DNA of 64,000 bases from Streptococcus mitis (GTDB taxonomy: Bacteria; Bacillota; Bacilli; Lactobacillales; Streptococcaceae). Each line of letters begins with the position of its first letter. Position 1 is the stretch's first letter. Location of the stretch: NCBI RefSeq assembly GCF_001281025.1, contig NZ_CP012646.1:215001-279000 (forward strand). Direction: 5' to 3'. Below are positions 1 through 10,821 of this stretch, piece after piece. The translations under genes were made by a program, and so were the position numbers. The notes under the pieces were generated by a model that saw only the letters and a list, made by a program, of their open reading frames with translations, did not search any database and was not told the origin of the DNA.

Positions 1-561
1 TTGTAGGCACACGGTTTCAGGTTCTATTTCACTCCCCTCCCGGGGTGCTTTTCACCTTTCCCTCACGGTACTGGTTCACTATCGGTCACTAGGGAGTATT
101 TAGGGTTGGGAGATGGTCCTCCCAGATTCCGACGGGATTTCACGTGTCCCGCCGTACTCAGGATACTGCTAGGTACAAAGACTATTTTAAATACGAGGCT
201 ATTACTCTCTTTGGCTGATCTTCCCAAATCATTCTTCTATAATCTTTGAGTCCACATTGCAGTCCTACAACCCCGAAGAGTAAACTCTTCGGTTTGCCCT
301 TCTGCCGTTTCGCTCGCCGCTACTAAGGCAATCGCTTTTGCTTTCTCTTCCTGCAGCTACTTAGATGTTTCAGTTCACTGCGTCTTCCTCCTCACATCCT
401 TAACAGATGTGGGTAACAGGTAGTACCTGTTGGGTTCCCCCATTCGGAAATCCCTGGATCATCGCTTACTTACAGCTACCCAAGGCATATCGTCGTTTGT
501 CACGTCCTTCTTCGGCTCCTAGTGCCAAGGCATCCACCGTGCGCCCTTATTAACTTAACCT
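1..561 (-). rRNA. rrl: 23S ribosomal RNA, 5' part (truncated by window edge)
   Basis: The reverse complement begins GGTTAAGTTAATAAGGGCGC at about 561, the typical 5' end of streptococcal 23S rRNA, and continues into conserved domain I sequence to the window edge. It follows 16S and tRNA-Ala in the same direction, the normal streptococcal operon order. About 560 nt of the roughly 2900-nt molecule are present, and 5S lies outside the window. The exact 5' base is approximate. Confidence 0.97.
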
Positions 562-685
562 TATTTTTCTGACCTTTCAGTCATAAACTCTTATTAATAC
601 TACAGCGTTTTCGGTTTATTTTCTTGTTACTATTTGATATAGATATTCAATTTTCAATGTGCATTACTTGGTGATCTCTCACCAA

Positions 686-758
686 TGGAGCCTAGCGGGA
701 TCGAACCGCTGACCTCCTGCGTGCAAAGCAGGCGCTCTCCCAGCTGAGCTAAGGCCCC
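686..758 (-). tRNA. tRNA-Ala (anticodon UGC) in the rRNA spacer
   Basis: The reverse complement starts GGGGCCTTAGCTCAGCTGGG and ends with the TTCGATCC arm and CTAGGCTCC-A. The anticodon loop reads CTTTGCA, giving UGC (Ala). The 7-bp acceptor stem closes (GGGGCCT with AGGCTCC, one G-U pair). It is 73 nt with no encoded CCA. A single spacer tRNA-Ala is usual for streptococcal rrn operons. Confidence 0.97.
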
Positions 759-803
759 ACAAGACCTCTCAAGACTAAACAAGACCAATGCGCAGTTCCT
801 TTT

Positions 804-2355
<1,552 letters not shown>

Positions 2356-2509
2356 AGTTTGAGTTCTCACTCATTTCTGTCACTGACAGATTTATTGTTT
2401 TTTCATTGTTCAGTACTACAACCTTAGTTGTAGTGCCCTGCACATTGGTTCGTCTTGTTCAGTTTTCAAAGGTCTTTGTCACTTACTTCTCTCAAGTGAC
2501 AACTATATT

Positions 2510-2538
2510 AGTATATCACAGTCGCTTTCGCTTGTCAA
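2510..2538 (-). promoter_or_regulatory. rRNA operon promoter
   Basis: On the minus strand TTGACA (2533-2538) is separated by exactly 17 nt from TATACT (2510-2515), about 155 nt upstream of the 16S 5' end. This is a near-consensus sigma-A promoter driving 16S, tRNA-Ala and 23S. Confidence 0.85.
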
Positions 2539-2596
2539 CACTTTTTTGAAACTTTTTTAATCTTTTTTCATCAAGTGCCTCAACCACAACATACCA

Positions 2597-2668
2597 TAGT
2601 CCGTACGGGATTCGAACCCGTGTTACCGCCGTGAAAAGGCGGTGTCTTAACCCCTTGACCAACGGACC
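2597..2668 (-). tRNA. tRNA-Glu (anticodon UUC)
   Basis: The minus-strand sequence begins GGTCCGTTGGTCAAGGGGTT and ends GGGTTCGAATCCC then GTACGGACT-A. The acceptor stem GGTCCGT/ACGGACT is closed. The anticodon loop CTTTTCA gives UUC (Glu). It is 72 nt without encoded CCA. It lies upstream of the rRNA promoter and has its own promoter. gltX, which charges this tRNA, lies close by. Confidence 0.96.
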
Positions 2669-2693
2669 TGAGCTGTTATTTTCAACTCTTACT

Positions 2694-2721
2694 ATTATAC
2701 AGGCTTTTCAAACTTTGTCAA
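2694..2721 (-). promoter_or_regulatory. tRNA-Glu promoter
   Basis: Minus-strand TTGACA (2716-2721), a 16-nt spacer and TATAAT (2694-2699) lie about 25 nt before the tRNA-Glu 5' end. This is a strong consensus promoter. Confidence 0.8.
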
Positions 2722-2753
2722 CTACTTTTTCTGCTTTTTTCAAATTAAGTAAA

Positions 2754-2778
2754 AAGAGCCAGAGTTGTACTGACTCTT
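2754..2778 (-). terminator. terminator after the deaminase gene
   Basis: Minus-strand hairpin with arms AAGAGTCAG and CTGGCTCTT (one G-U pair), followed by a T run, directly after the deaminase stop codon. Confidence 0.7.
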
Positions 2779-3213
2779 CTATTGTTCATTAAACTTAGAA
2801 GCACGTTCTTCTCCCCACCAATAGGGGATTAGTTCTGCGACTTTCACAGTCTTTCTTCTATTGTAGTCCATCATGAATTCTGCATCCTTATTTTCAGCGT
2901 TCAACTCTAAGAGGAACTCTCTGCAAGCTCCACAGGGCATTCCTGAACTTCCACCATAAGGTGTTTTATCTCGAAAGGCTAATACTTTCTTAACCTTAGT
3001 TTGTCCTGAAAATTGGTACATATTAAAGAGTGCCGCCCGTTCTGCGCAGAGATGGAAAACACCACAGGTTCCCTCCATACAGAATCCTGTAAATATTTGT
3101 CCATCTTCTGCTTCTACTGCGGCAACAACATGATTAGCATAAACAAAATCAGATACTTCATGTGGATTATACAATTTCTGTGCTTCTTCGTACATCTTTT
3201 CCCAGATGTCCAT
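2779..3213 (-). CDS. cytidine deaminase-family zinc hydrolase
   Basis: This 144-residue protein has the two zinc motifs of the cytidine/deoxycytidine deaminase superfamily: CAERAA near residue 56 (Cys ligand and catalytic Glu) and PCGACR near residue 93 (two Cys ligands). The family hydrolytically deaminates cytidine-type nucleosides in the cytoplasm. It is the size of small homotetrameric deaminases, but the sequence around the first motif is not the classical Cdd one, so the true substrate could be a modified base or nucleoside. It lies 13 bp downstream of gltX and ends at a hairpin terminator, so it is probably the last gene of the gltX transcript. Motif assignment is secure; substrate assignment is inference. 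Confidence 0.8.
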   Translation of the reverse strand: MDIWEKMYEEAQKLYNPHEVSDFVYANHVVAAVEAEDGQIFTGFCMEGTCGVFHLCAERAALFNMYQFSGQTKVKKVLAFRDKTPYGGSSGMPCGACREFLLELNAENKDAEFMMDYNRRKTVKVAELIPYWWGEERASKFNEQ

Positions 3214-3226
3214 TGTTACATCCTCC

Positions 3227-4687
3227 TTATTTAGAGATTTCCTTTAACATATTTTCGATATGCTGGATTGATTTTTCACGTCCAAGCAAGAAAATTGTAT
3301 CTGGCAATTCTGGCCCATGCATTTCACCTGAAACTGCGATACGAATAGGCATGAAAAGATTTTTTCCTTTAATACCTGTTTCTTTTTGAACAGCTTTGAT
3401 TTGTGGGAAGATATTCTCTGTTACAAATTCATCATCTGTCATTGCTTCAAGTTTTGCTTTGAAGGCTTCAAGAACTGTTGGGACTGTTTCCCCCGCCATG
3501 ACTTCGCGCTCTGCTTCTGTCAATTCTGGGAAATCTGAGAAGAAAAGGTCTGTCAATGGAACGATTTCATCCACTGACTTCATTTGTGGTTTATAGAGTT
3601 CAACCAATTTTTCAGCCTTGTCAGTCAAGCGTCCTGCTTCTTCTAGATAAGGTTTAGCCATTTCAAAGATAGTAGCAAGTTCTGCTCTCTTGATGTAGTC
3701 GTTGCTCATCCAGTCTAGTTTCTTCTGATCAAAGGCTGCTGGTGACTTGCTGAGGCGGTTTTCATCGAAAAGTTTAATGAGTTCTTCACGAGAGAAGATT
3801 TCATCTTCGCCACCTGGGTTCCAACCAAGAAGAGCAATAAAGTTAAAGACTGCTTCTGGTAAATAACCTTTTTTACGGTAGTCTTCGATAAACTGAAGGG
3901 TGTTAGTATCGCGTTTAGACAATTTTTTCCCAGTTTCAGAGTTGATAATCAAGGTCATGTGACCAAACTCTGGAGCTTCCCAACCAAGTGCTTCATAAAC
4001 CATGAGCTGTTTTGGTGTATTTGCAATGTGGTCGTCTCCACGGATTACGTGAGAAATTTGCATATCATGATCATCGATGACAACGGCAAAGTTGTATGTT
4101 GGGTAACCGTCTTTCTTTTGGATAACCCAGTCACCGCCGATATTGCCACCTTCAAATTCGATATCACCTTTGACCATATCATGCCACTTGTAGATACCTG
4201 ACTCATTGACAGCCAAACGAACAGTTGGGATAATCCCTGCTGCTTCACGTTCTGCGATGTAAGCTGCTTTTTCTTCTTCACTCATACCAAGGTATTCATT
4301 GATGTAGCGTGGTGTTTCGCCAGCTGCTTCTTGGCGTTCGCGTTCAGCTGCCAACTCTTCTTCTGTAACGTAAGATTTGTAGGCTTTTCCTTCAGCTAAC
4401 AGTTGGTCGATGTATTTTTGATACAAGTCCAAACGTTCAGACTGGCGGTAATTTTCATGTGTTTCTGGACTTTCATCCCAATCCATACCTAACCAACGAA
4501 GGTTTTCAAGCTGTGAACGTTCACCATCCTCGACATGACGTTTACGGTCAGTATCTTCGATACGAATGATAAAAGTTCCACCATGATGACGTGCATACAA
4601 GTAGTTGAACAATGCTGTACGGGCATTCCCGATGTGTAGTAGTCCTGTTGGACTTGGTGCGTAACGTACACGGATATCTTTTGACAT
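3227..4687 (-). CDS. gltX: glutamate--tRNA ligase
   Basis: Charges tRNA-Glu with glutamate, and in bacteria of this type often also tRNA-Gln before amidation. The 486-residue class I synthetase has the HIGH-type motif in [15 protein letters not shown] (residues about 10-24), the GDDHIANT region and the KMSKS-equivalent KLSKR near residue 255. The length matches the family. The start codon is preceded by an AGGAGAAAC ribosome-binding site. A tRNA-Glu gene lies about 0.6 kb downstream on the same strand. The deaminase gene follows after 13 bp. Confidence 0.97.
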   Translation of the reverse strand: MSKDIRVRYAPSPTGLLHIGNARTALFNYLYARHHGGTFIIRIEDTDRKRHVEDGERSQLENLRWLGMDWDESPETHENYRQSERLDLYQKYIDQLLAEGKAYKSYVTEEELAAERERQEAAGETPRYINEYLGMSEEEKAAYIAEREAAGIIPTVRLAVNESGIYKWHDMVKGDIEFEGGNIGGDWVIQKKDGYPTYNFAVVIDDHDMQISHVIRGDDHIANTPKQLMVYEALGWEAPEFGHMTLIINSETGKKLSKRDTNTLQFIEDYRKKGYLPEAVFNFIALLGWNPGGEDEIFSREELIKLFDENRLSKSPAAFDQKKLDWMSNDYIKRAELATIFEMAKPYLEEAGRLTDKAEKLVELYKPQMKSVDEIVPLTDLFFSDFPELTEAEREVMAGETVPTVLEAFKAKLEAMTDDEFVTENIFPQIKAVQKETGIKGKNLFMPIRIAVSGEMHGPELPDTIFLLGREKSIQHIENMLKEISK

Positions 4688-4781
4688 AGTTTCTCCTATA
4701 AAGTCTCTAGGCGTCTGCCTTTTTGCTCTCTATATTATATCACAAGTCTTGGCTGAGTCCAATTTCTATGGATAAAGAGAG

Positions 4782-4806
4782 TAAAAAGAGTGGACAAACC
4801 ACTCTT
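4782..4806 (-). terminator. terminator after pgi
   Basis: Arms AAGAGTGG (4786-4793) and CCACTCTT (4799-4806) with a five-base loop, followed on the minus strand by TTTTTAC. It lies just after the pgi stop. Confidence 0.8.
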
Positions 4807-4814
4807 TTCTTCTA

Positions 4815-6164
4815 TTATAGACGTGCGTTAAGTTCTTTGCTTAATTCTTCAAATCCTGGTTTTCCAAGAAGGGCGAACATGTTACGTTTGTAGGCTTCAA
4901 CACCTGGTTGGTCAAATGGGTTGATAGCATTCAAGTAACCTGAAAGAGCGATAGCCAATTCGAAGAAGTAGATAGTGTAACCAAGAGTGAAAGCGTCTTG
5001 CTCTGGAAGAGTCACGTACATGTTTGGTACATCACCATCTGTGTGGGCAAGAAGAACACCATCAGTCGCTTTTTTGTTTACAAAGTCAACGTCTTTTCCT
5101 TGAAGGTAACCAAGTCCATCAAGGTCTTCTTCCAAGCTAGGGATAATCACGTTTTTACGAGGTTTGTCAACACGGACAACTGTTTCAAACATGATACGAG
5201 TTCCTTCTTGGATAAATTGACCCAATGAGTGCAAGTCAGTTGAGAAGTTGGCTGAAGTTGGGTAGATACCTTTTTGGTCTTTCCCTTCTGATTCACCAGC
5301 CAATTGTTTCCACCACTCTGAGAAGTATTGAAGTGATGGCTCGTAATTTACCAAGATCTCAGTTGCATAACCTTTACGGTAAAGGATGTTACGAACTGCT
5401 GCGTATTGGTAAGCTTCGTTTTCAGAGATTTTATCTGAAGTGTAGTCTTTGCGAGCTGCATTCGCACCTTCCATAAGGGCTTTGATGTCAGCTCCTGATG
5501 CTGCGATTGGAAGCAAACCAACGGCTGTCAATACTGAGAAGCGTCCACCGATATCATCTGGAACAACAAATGTTTCCCAACCGTTAGCGTCTGCTTCAAC
5601 CTTAACAGCACCTTTTTGGCGGTCAGTTGTTGCATAGATACGTTTGTTGGCTTCTTCTTGACCGTATTTCTTAACCAAGAGTTCTTTGAAGACACGAAAA
5701 GCAATCGCTGGTTCAGTTGTTGTACCTGATTTAGAAATCACGTTTACTGAGAAGTCTTTATCAGCTACGTACTCTACCAAGTCAGCAAGGTAAGTAGATG
5801 AGATTGAGTTTCCTGCGTAAAGGATTTGTGGAGCTTTGCGTTCTTCTTTTGTTTGCAAGTTAGCAAAGTGGTGGTTCAAGAAGTCGATTGCTGCTTTGGC
5901 ACCAAGGTAAGAGCCACCGATACCGATTACAACCAAAACATCGCTGTCTGATTTGATTTGCTCAGCAGCTTTCAAGATGCGGTCAAATTCTTCGCGGTCA
6001 TAGTTTTCAGGAAGGTCCAACCATCCCAAGAAGTCGCTACCAGCACCAGTTCCTTTACGGATCAATTCATCTGCTGCTGTTACTTGTGATTGCATGTATT
6101 CCACTTCATGTGGTGCAACAAATTTGTCTAAAACTTTTGAATAATCAAATTTAATATGTGACAT
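4815..6164 (-). CDS. pgi: glucose-6-phosphate isomerase
   Basis: Interconverts glucose 6-phosphate and fructose 6-phosphate, the second step of glycolysis. The chosen product is 449 residues starting [10 protein letters not shown]. An upstream in-frame start would add 19 non-conserved residues, while the chosen ATG has GGAGGAATAAC in front of it. PGI features are visible: [14 protein letters not shown] near residues 72-85, the sugar-phosphate binding [11 protein letters not shown] region near 135-150, and [14 protein letters not shown] near 195. It has its own promoter and terminator. A LacI-family-type operator lies upstream (see separate entry), suggesting possible carbon-source control. 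Confidence 0.97.
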   Translation of the reverse strand: MSHIKFDYSKVLDKFVAPHEVEYMQSQVTAADELIRKGTGAGSDFLGWLDLPENYDREEFDRILKAAEQIKSDSDVLVVIGIGGSYLGAKAAIDFLNHHFANLQTKEERKAPQILYAGNSISSTYLADLVEYVADKDFSVNVISKSGTTTEPAIAFRVFKELLVKKYGQEEANKRIYATTDRQKGAVKVEADANGWETFVVPDDIGGRFSVLTAVGLLPIAASGADIKALMEGANAARKDYTSDKISENEAYQYAAVRNILYRKGYATEILVNYEPSLQYFSEWWKQLAGESEGKDQKGIYPTSANFSTDLHSLGQFIQEGTRIMFETVVRVDKPRKNVIIPSLEEDLDGLGYLQGKDVDFVNKKATDGVLLAHTDGDVPNMYVTLPEQDAFTLGYTIYFFELAIALSGYLNAINPFDQPGVEAYKRNMFALLGKPGFEELSKELNARL

Positions 6165-6196
6165 GTTATTCCTCCAATATTTCTTCTTTTCTATCA

Positions 6197-6225
6197 TAAC
6201 GCTTACCTTCGTTTTTTTCAAGTTT
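6197..6225 (-). promoter_or_regulatory. pgi promoter
   Basis: On the minus strand TTGAAA is followed after 17 nt by TATGAT, upstream of the pgi ribosome-binding site. The coordinates are approximate to a base or two. Confidence 0.65.
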
Positions 6226-6257
6226 TTTTGTCGAATTTCTCCAATTTTTATCAGAAT

Positions 6258-6272
6258 TCAAACGTTTGCGTA
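6258..6272. promoter_or_regulatory. LacI-family (MalR/CcpA-like) operator upstream of pgi
   Basis: The sequence CAAACGTTTGCG closely resembles the perfect palindrome CGCAAACGTTTGCG found between malQ and malX in this same window. It lies about 35 bp upstream of the pgi -35 element. Seen: sequence similarity. Inferred: binding by MalR or CcpA. Confidence 0.45.
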
Positions 6273-6301
6273 AAAATGTCGCATTCCAAAAATTTTGAAA
6301 A

Positions 6302-6336
6302 AATAAAAGAAAGAACGACTAGATGTTCCAGTCGTT
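6302..6336 (-). terminator. terminator overlapping the amidotransferase stop codon
   Basis: Minus-strand arms AACGACT and AGTCGTT (6314-6320 and 6330-6336) are followed by CTTTCTTTTATTTTTT. The upstream arm includes part of the stop codon. Confidence 0.75.
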
Positions 6337-7024
6337 ACAGTTCATTCAATAAATATTCAAATAATTCTAAATTGCCATCTTCTTCATTGACCAGAAACTC
6401 TGGATGCCACTGCAAACCGATAATGCGGTGCTCATCGATAGACTCAATCGCTTCGATGGTTTGGTCTCTTGGATCAATAGCAGTTACACGGAAATTAGGT
6501 GCCAAATCTTTAATACTTTGACGATGGACGGAGTTGACCTGACTTTTTTTTCCAAACAGCTTGGCCACCACGCTTCCTTCTACTGTCTCAATAGAGTGAG
6601 ATGTTCCGAAAGGTAGGCCTTGCCAGTGACCTTCGATTTCTTGATTGAGCGTTCCACCAAAGGCAACATTGACAAGTTGGACACCGCGACAGATTGCCAT
6701 AATTGGTTTATTCTGACGAAGCGCTTCTTTCAAGAGTGCCAATTCAAATTCGTCACGGACCAGATTATAATCATCGCTCTCGATGGTCTTTTTCTCTCCA
6801 TAAAACTGAGGATGGACATTTTGACCGCCTGTCAAAATAAGCTTGTCAATCATTTCCACATAATCGCGTACAACTGACTCATCACCAACAGGAATGACTA
6901 AAGGGAGACCACCGACTTGACGAATGCTCTCTGCGAATCTACAAGATACAGATGAATGAATGTTTTTGCCTTCTGCGTCTACGGGACATAGATTTGCAGC
7001 AACTCCTACAACCGTTCTAGCCAT
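6335..7024 (-). CDS. class I glutamine amidotransferase / gamma-glutamyl hydrolase-type protein (peptidase C26)
   Basis: A 229-residue stand-alone class I glutamine amidotransferase-like protein. The nucleophile elbow MAICRGVQLVNVAFGG (Cys near residue 110) and the catalytic His/Glu stretch LQWHPEF near residue 208 are present, as in the PuuD-like gamma-glutamyl hydrolases. These cleave gamma-glutamyl bonds, for example gamma-Glu-GABA; the streptococcal substrate is not established. AGGAGAGGC precedes the start. A BOX element lies immediately upstream in the probable leader. The gene appears monocistronic with its own terminator. Confidence 0.85.
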   Translation of the reverse strand: MARTVVGVAANLCPVDAEGKNIHSSVSCRFAESIRQVGGLPLVIPVGDESVVRDYVEMIDKLILTGGQNVHPQFYGEKKTIESDDYNLVRDEFELALLKEALRQNKPIMAICRGVQLVNVAFGGTLNQEIEGHWQGLPFGTSHSIETVEGSVVAKLFGKKSQVNSVHRQSIKDLAPNFRVTAIDPRDQTIEAIESIDEHRIIGLQWHPEFLVNEEDGNLELFEYLLNEL

Positions 7025-7047
7025 GATGCCTCTCCTTTCGAATGTTA

Positions 7048-7159
7048 ATACTCTTCGAAAATCTCTTCAAACCACGTCAGCGTCGCCTTACCGTACTCAA
7101 GTCCAGCTTGCGGCTAGCTTCCTAGTCTGCTAGTTTGCTCTTTGATTTTCATTGAGTAT
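7048..7159. repeat. BOX element (boxA + boxC, no boxB)
   Basis: Begins ATACTCTTCGAAAATC, contains the boxA core CACGTCAGCGTCGCCTT (complement of the classical BOX-PCR primer region) and ends with the boxC terminus TTGATTTTCATTGAGTAT. There is no boxB module. It is intergenic between patB and the amidotransferase gene, and the ends are complementary so it could fold when transcribed. Confidence 0.9.
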
Positions 7160-7244
7160 AACGATAGTCCTATCATATCACTCAAAACGCCTTTCGTCTA
7201 ATATGTTTTTTTAAAGTCCGTGATAAATATTTTTTATGAACAAG

Positions 7245-7272
7245 AAAAAGCTGCCCAAAGTGACAACTTTTT
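7245..7272 (-). terminator. terminator after patB
   Basis: A 9-bp stem with one G-U pair (AAAAAGTTG / CAGCTTTTT) followed by CTTGTTC. It starts 1 nt after the patB stop codon. Confidence 0.6.
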
Positions 7273-7273
7273 C

Positions 7274-9040
7274 TTATTCAAAAACAAATTGATTGTGATA
7301 GAGTTCTGAGTAGAATCCACCTAGTTTCAAGAGTTCATGGTGGTTACCGCATTCAATGACTTCTCCATCTTTAAGGACAATAATCTGATCAGCATTGAGA
7401 ATGGTCTTCAAACGGTGGGCAATGACGAAACTAGTTCTACCTGCTACAACCGCCTCCATGGCATGCTGAATCTTACTTTCTGTCACCGTATCTACGTTCG
7501 AAGTGGCTTCATCTAGAATGAGAACTTCTGGATCTGTCATCAGGGTTCGAGCGATAGAAATCAATTGTTTCTGTCCTGTTGAGAAGATGCTCTGGTCATC
7601 ATCGATAAGGGTATCGTACTTATCAGGCAAACTTTCGATATAGTCGTGAATGTGGGTTGCCTTGGCTGTTGCCTCAACCATTTCTTGACTAGCATCTGGC
7701 ACACCAAAACGGATATTGTCTCGAATGGTTCCGCTAAATAAGACCGAATCTTGCAAGACAATTCCCACCTTACTTCTGAGACTATCCAAGTCATAGTCAC
7801 GAATGTCTTTTCCGTCAAAATAAATACCACCAGCATCAACATCATAAAAGCGATTGATGAGGTTCATAATAGTCGTTTTCCCTGAACCCGTCGGCCCAAC
7901 AACCGCTGTCATCTGACCTTTAGGGGCAGAAATGCTGACATCTTTCAAAATAGGTTTATCAGGCAAGTATGAAAAATCAATACGACTGATTTCAACACCT
8001 TCTTGCAACTTAGTGAAGGTTGGAGCCTTTTCGGGTCGAATTTCTTCCTCTGCGTCAAACATTTCCTGAATCCGTTCAGCACCTGTAAAGGCCAACTGAA
8101 GACTTCCCCAACTCGCTGCAACTTGGATAATAGGCTGGTAGTACTGCTGTGAAAATTGGGCAAACATAACAATCAAACCGAGGGCTGTACTAGTTTCAAT
8201 AGTCTTATCATTTAAAAGTACAGCTGAACCCGCAAAGATGACGACGGCTGTATTAACCAGACTCATCCCATTCATGACAGGGAAAAGAATTCCTGAGAAC
8301 ATCCTTCCTTTAAAGGTTGCCTTGCGCACGCGCTCATTTTGTTCAAGAAATCCTGCCATCATATCCTCTTGAATTCCTTGCACAATCACGGCTTTTTGGC
8401 CTGAAATACTCTCGTCCATATAGGCGTTGAGTTTCCCTACCTCTTTTTGCTGGAGGTTGGTGTATTTGCGTGCCATTTTTACAATAAAAATCAGCATGAG
8501 GAAGGCAACTGGTGTGCTGGCAATGGTGATGAGGGCCAGCGTCACATTTCTCGAAAACATGACAAGAATCAGACCGATATATAAAACAATATTGCTCATG
8601 ACCTGAATCAAGCTTTCGTTAAAGGCTTGAAGGATATTATCCAAATCGCTGGTAAAACGAGACAAGATATCGCCATCTTGTCGGCGGTCAAAGAAAGAAA
8701 CCGTCAAGCGAGCAAGCTTACCGAAGAGGCCTTTTCGCATCTCGTTGGTCGACTCTGCAATCACGCGCGTCATGAGACACATGTATATGACACTGGAGAT
8801 AAATAGAACCAAAACCAGCAGACCAAGATTGACCATGATTCCTGATAGGCTTTGCCAAACAAGTTCTGGATTGCCATCTTGATAAGCTTGAACTAAATTA
8901 GCTAGCTGCGTCACTGCTTGTCCAGAAAAGACCGGAAAGAGGGCTTGGGCAAGAGTTGCCAGAACAATCATCAGGATAACAACTACAAATGATAGCTTAT
9001 AGACTTTAAAATAATTCCAAAAAAATTGAACTGTCTTCAT
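7274..9040 (-). CDS. patB: PatB, heterodimeric multidrug ABC exporter half-transporter
   Basis: This 588-residue half-transporter has an N-terminal six-helix exporter domain (about residues 15-310) and a C-terminal ATPase: Walker A GPTGSGKTT, Q-loop, Walker B VLILDEATSNVD with the catalytic Glu, and a degenerate signature FSTGQ in place of LSGGQ. With PatA it forms the fluoroquinolone and dye efflux pump described in S. pneumoniae. Start: the ATG at 9040 is preceded by GGAGGAGTAAA, whose last bases are the patA stop; a further upstream start lacks such a site. It begins 1 nt after the patA stop, so the pair should be translationally coupled and stoichiometric. Confidence 0.93.
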   Translation of the reverse strand: MKTVQFFWNYFKVYKLSFVVVILMIVLATLAQALFPVFSGQAVTQLANLVQAYQDGNPELVWQSLSGIMVNLGLLVLVLFISSVIYMCLMTRVIAESTNEMRKGLFGKLARLTVSFFDRRQDGDILSRFTSDLDNILQAFNESLIQVMSNIVLYIGLILVMFSRNVTLALITIASTPVAFLMLIFIVKMARKYTNLQQKEVGKLNAYMDESISGQKAVIVQGIQEDMMAGFLEQNERVRKATFKGRMFSGILFPVMNGMSLVNTAVVIFAGSAVLLNDKTIETSTALGLIVMFAQFSQQYYQPIIQVAASWGSLQLAFTGAERIQEMFDAEEEIRPEKAPTFTKLQEGVEISRIDFSYLPDKPILKDVSISAPKGQMTAVVGPTGSGKTTIMNLINRFYDVDAGGIYFDGKDIRDYDLDSLRSKVGIVLQDSVLFSGTIRDNIRFGVPDASQEMVEATAKATHIHDYIESLPDKYDTLIDDDQSIFSTGQKQLISIARTLMTDPEVLILDEATSNVDTVTESKIQHAMEAVVAGRTSFVIAHRLKTILNADQIIVLKDGEVIECGNHHELLKLGGFYSELYHNQFVFE

Positions 9041-9041
9041 T

Positions 9042-10748
9042 TTACTCCTCCTTTCCTTTCTGTGTTTCATAGATTTCACGGTAAACAGCATTGTTGGCAA
9101 CCAAGTCTGCATGCGTGCCTTGACCAATCAATCGTCCTTGATCCAGTACTAAGATCTTGTCTGCATGGACAACCGAGCTAATCTTTTGCGCGATGATAAT
9201 GGTTGTTGTTCCCTTCAAGTCCTTATTCAAGGCTTCTTGCACTAGGCGCTCTGACTTGGCATCCAAGGCCGAGGTCGAATCGTCAAAAATCAGAATACGT
9301 GGATTGCTGACAATTCCACGCGCAATCGACATCCTTTGCTTTTGCCCACCAGAGAAATTGGTTCCCCGTTCCTCAACCGGACTTTCAAAGGTTTTCTCCA
9401 TACGATGAATGAATTCACTAGCCTGGGCAATATTGGCTGCTCGCTCCATTTCAAATAGAGTAGCATCTCCCTTACCCTGTCTCAAGTTATCTGCAATCGT
9501 TCCACTGAAGAGAATGGCACGTTGAAGAACGATAGAAACTGTTTTACGCAGGGTCCCTTCACTAACTTCTCGAATATCCTTACCTCCGATTTTGATAGCC
9601 CCTTCCTGTGGGTCAAAGAGACGTGGAATCAATTGAGCTAAGGTTGACTTTCCTGCGCCAGTCGCTCCAACTACACCAACCATTTGACCAGGTTCGATAG
9701 TAAAGCTCACATCTTTCAGCATTGGTTCCTTGTCCATTGGATAGGTAAAGGTTACATTTTCAAAGCTAAGACTTCCGACCAACTCTTCATCTGGCACATC
9801 CTTGAAGGTCATAGCTGGCTCTGCGTCAAGAATTTCTCGAATACGACGCATAGAAATCATAGCACGACTGACAGAATTTCCCAAAAATCCAACCATGACA
9901 ATGGTAAAGATAATCTGGCTTAGGTAATTGACAAAGGAAGCAATGGAGCCAACAACTGACGGATTCGACTGAACCATCCCTGCAACTAGCCAAATAGAGA
10001 GGAATACCGCCCCATAACCGACCAACATCATGAAAGGTTCCACTACTGAAAAGGCATAACCGATGTAAAGATTTTGACCGAGAAGCTCGTCTGAAACCTC
10101 CGTAAACTTAGCAAACTGCTCTTTTTCTTGGACAAAGGACTTGACCACGCGAACGCCACGCAGATTTTCCTTGGCAATGGCATTGATGCGTTCAAGCAGG
10201 GTTTGAAACTTGGCAAAACGAGGCCCCATCATACCCATCATGACAGCAGTCAAACCAAAAATCAAGACTACCATGAGAACAATCACCCACCACAGAGAAG
10301 GTAGGGTTTGAACCGCCAAGATAAACGAACCGATGAACAAGAGGGGAAGTCTGAAAAGAATTTGGAAGGTCATCATGACGACGTTCTGAATCTGGTTGAT
10401 ATCATTTGTCATGCGAACGACTAGATTTCCCGCATTAAATTGTTCAATATTAGCATAAGAAAAAGTTTGGATTTTACGGAAGGCATCCTCTCGAAGGTCA
10501 GATGAAACTCCTTGGGCAATATAGGATGCAAGGACAACATTGAGCCCACCAGCAACCAGACCGACCACGGCCACACCAATCAACCAAGCCCCTATACTAT
10601 AGATAGCTTCATATTTCCCAGCAAGGAGAGCGTCTAACACTTCCTGCAGATAACGCGGTTGCAGAAGTGAACTAGCAACCATCAAGCCTGTCATCAGGAG
10701 CGAAGCCAAGGCCTGCCACTTGTAGGTTTTTATTTTCTGAATCAGCAT
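9042..10748 (-). CDS. patA: PatA, heterodimeric multidrug ABC exporter half-transporter
   Basis: A 568-residue exporter half-transporter with an N-terminal transmembrane domain (about 1-310) and a C-terminal nucleotide-binding domain with Walker A GATGAGKST, signature FSGGQ and Walker B ILIFDDSTSALD. The Walker B acidic residue that normally acts as catalytic base is Asp instead of Glu, so this subunit contributes the degenerate site, as in LmrCD- or BmrCD-type heterodimers. AGGAGAAAGT precedes the ATG. It is the first gene of patA-patB and is preceded by a near-consensus promoter and an intrinsic attenuator. A role in fluoroquinolone efflux follows from the pneumococcal orthologue. Confidence 0.93.
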   Translation of the reverse strand: MLIQKIKTYKWQALASLLMTGLMVASSLLQPRYLQEVLDALLAGKYEAIYSIGAWLIGVAVVGLVAGGLNVVLASYIAQGVSSDLREDAFRKIQTFSYANIEQFNAGNLVVRMTNDINQIQNVVMMTFQILFRLPLLFIGSFILAVQTLPSLWWVIVLMVVLIFGLTAVMMGMMGPRFAKFQTLLERINAIAKENLRGVRVVKSFVQEKEQFAKFTEVSDELLGQNLYIGYAFSVVEPFMMLVGYGAVFLSIWLVAGMVQSNPSVVGSIASFVNYLSQIIFTIVMVGFLGNSVSRAMISMRRIREILDAEPAMTFKDVPDEELVGSLSFENVTFTYPMDKEPMLKDVSFTIEPGQMVGVVGATGAGKSTLAQLIPRLFDPQEGAIKIGGKDIREVSEGTLRKTVSIVLQRAILFSGTIADNLRQGKGDATLFEMERAANIAQASEFIHRMEKTFESPVEERGTNFSGGQKQRMSIARGIVSNPRILIFDDSTSALDAKSERLVQEALNKDLKGTTTIIIAQKISSVVHADKILVLDQGRLIGQGTHADLVANNAVYREIYETQKGKEE

Positions 10749-10760
10749 ACTTTCTCCTTA

Positions 10761-10797
10761 AAAAATAGACAAAAGGGAGCGACAATGCGTCAGCTCC
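10761..10797 (-). terminator. transcription attenuator in the patA leader
   Basis: Minus-strand hairpin GGAGC-(T)-GAC-GCATT-GTC-GCTCC (10776-10797) followed by CTTTTGTCTATTTTTT, located between the promoter and the patA ribosome-binding site. A terminator here has been described as controlling patAB in S. pneumoniae, where mutations that weaken it raise efflux. In this window the stem appears intact. Confidence 0.8.
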
Positions 10798-10821
10798 TTC
10801 TCATTCTGTTTGTGTGATGTT

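Noticed and set aside
4045..4671. Alternative minus-strand frames inside gltX
   Set aside because: Out-of-frame shadows of a well-supported gene.
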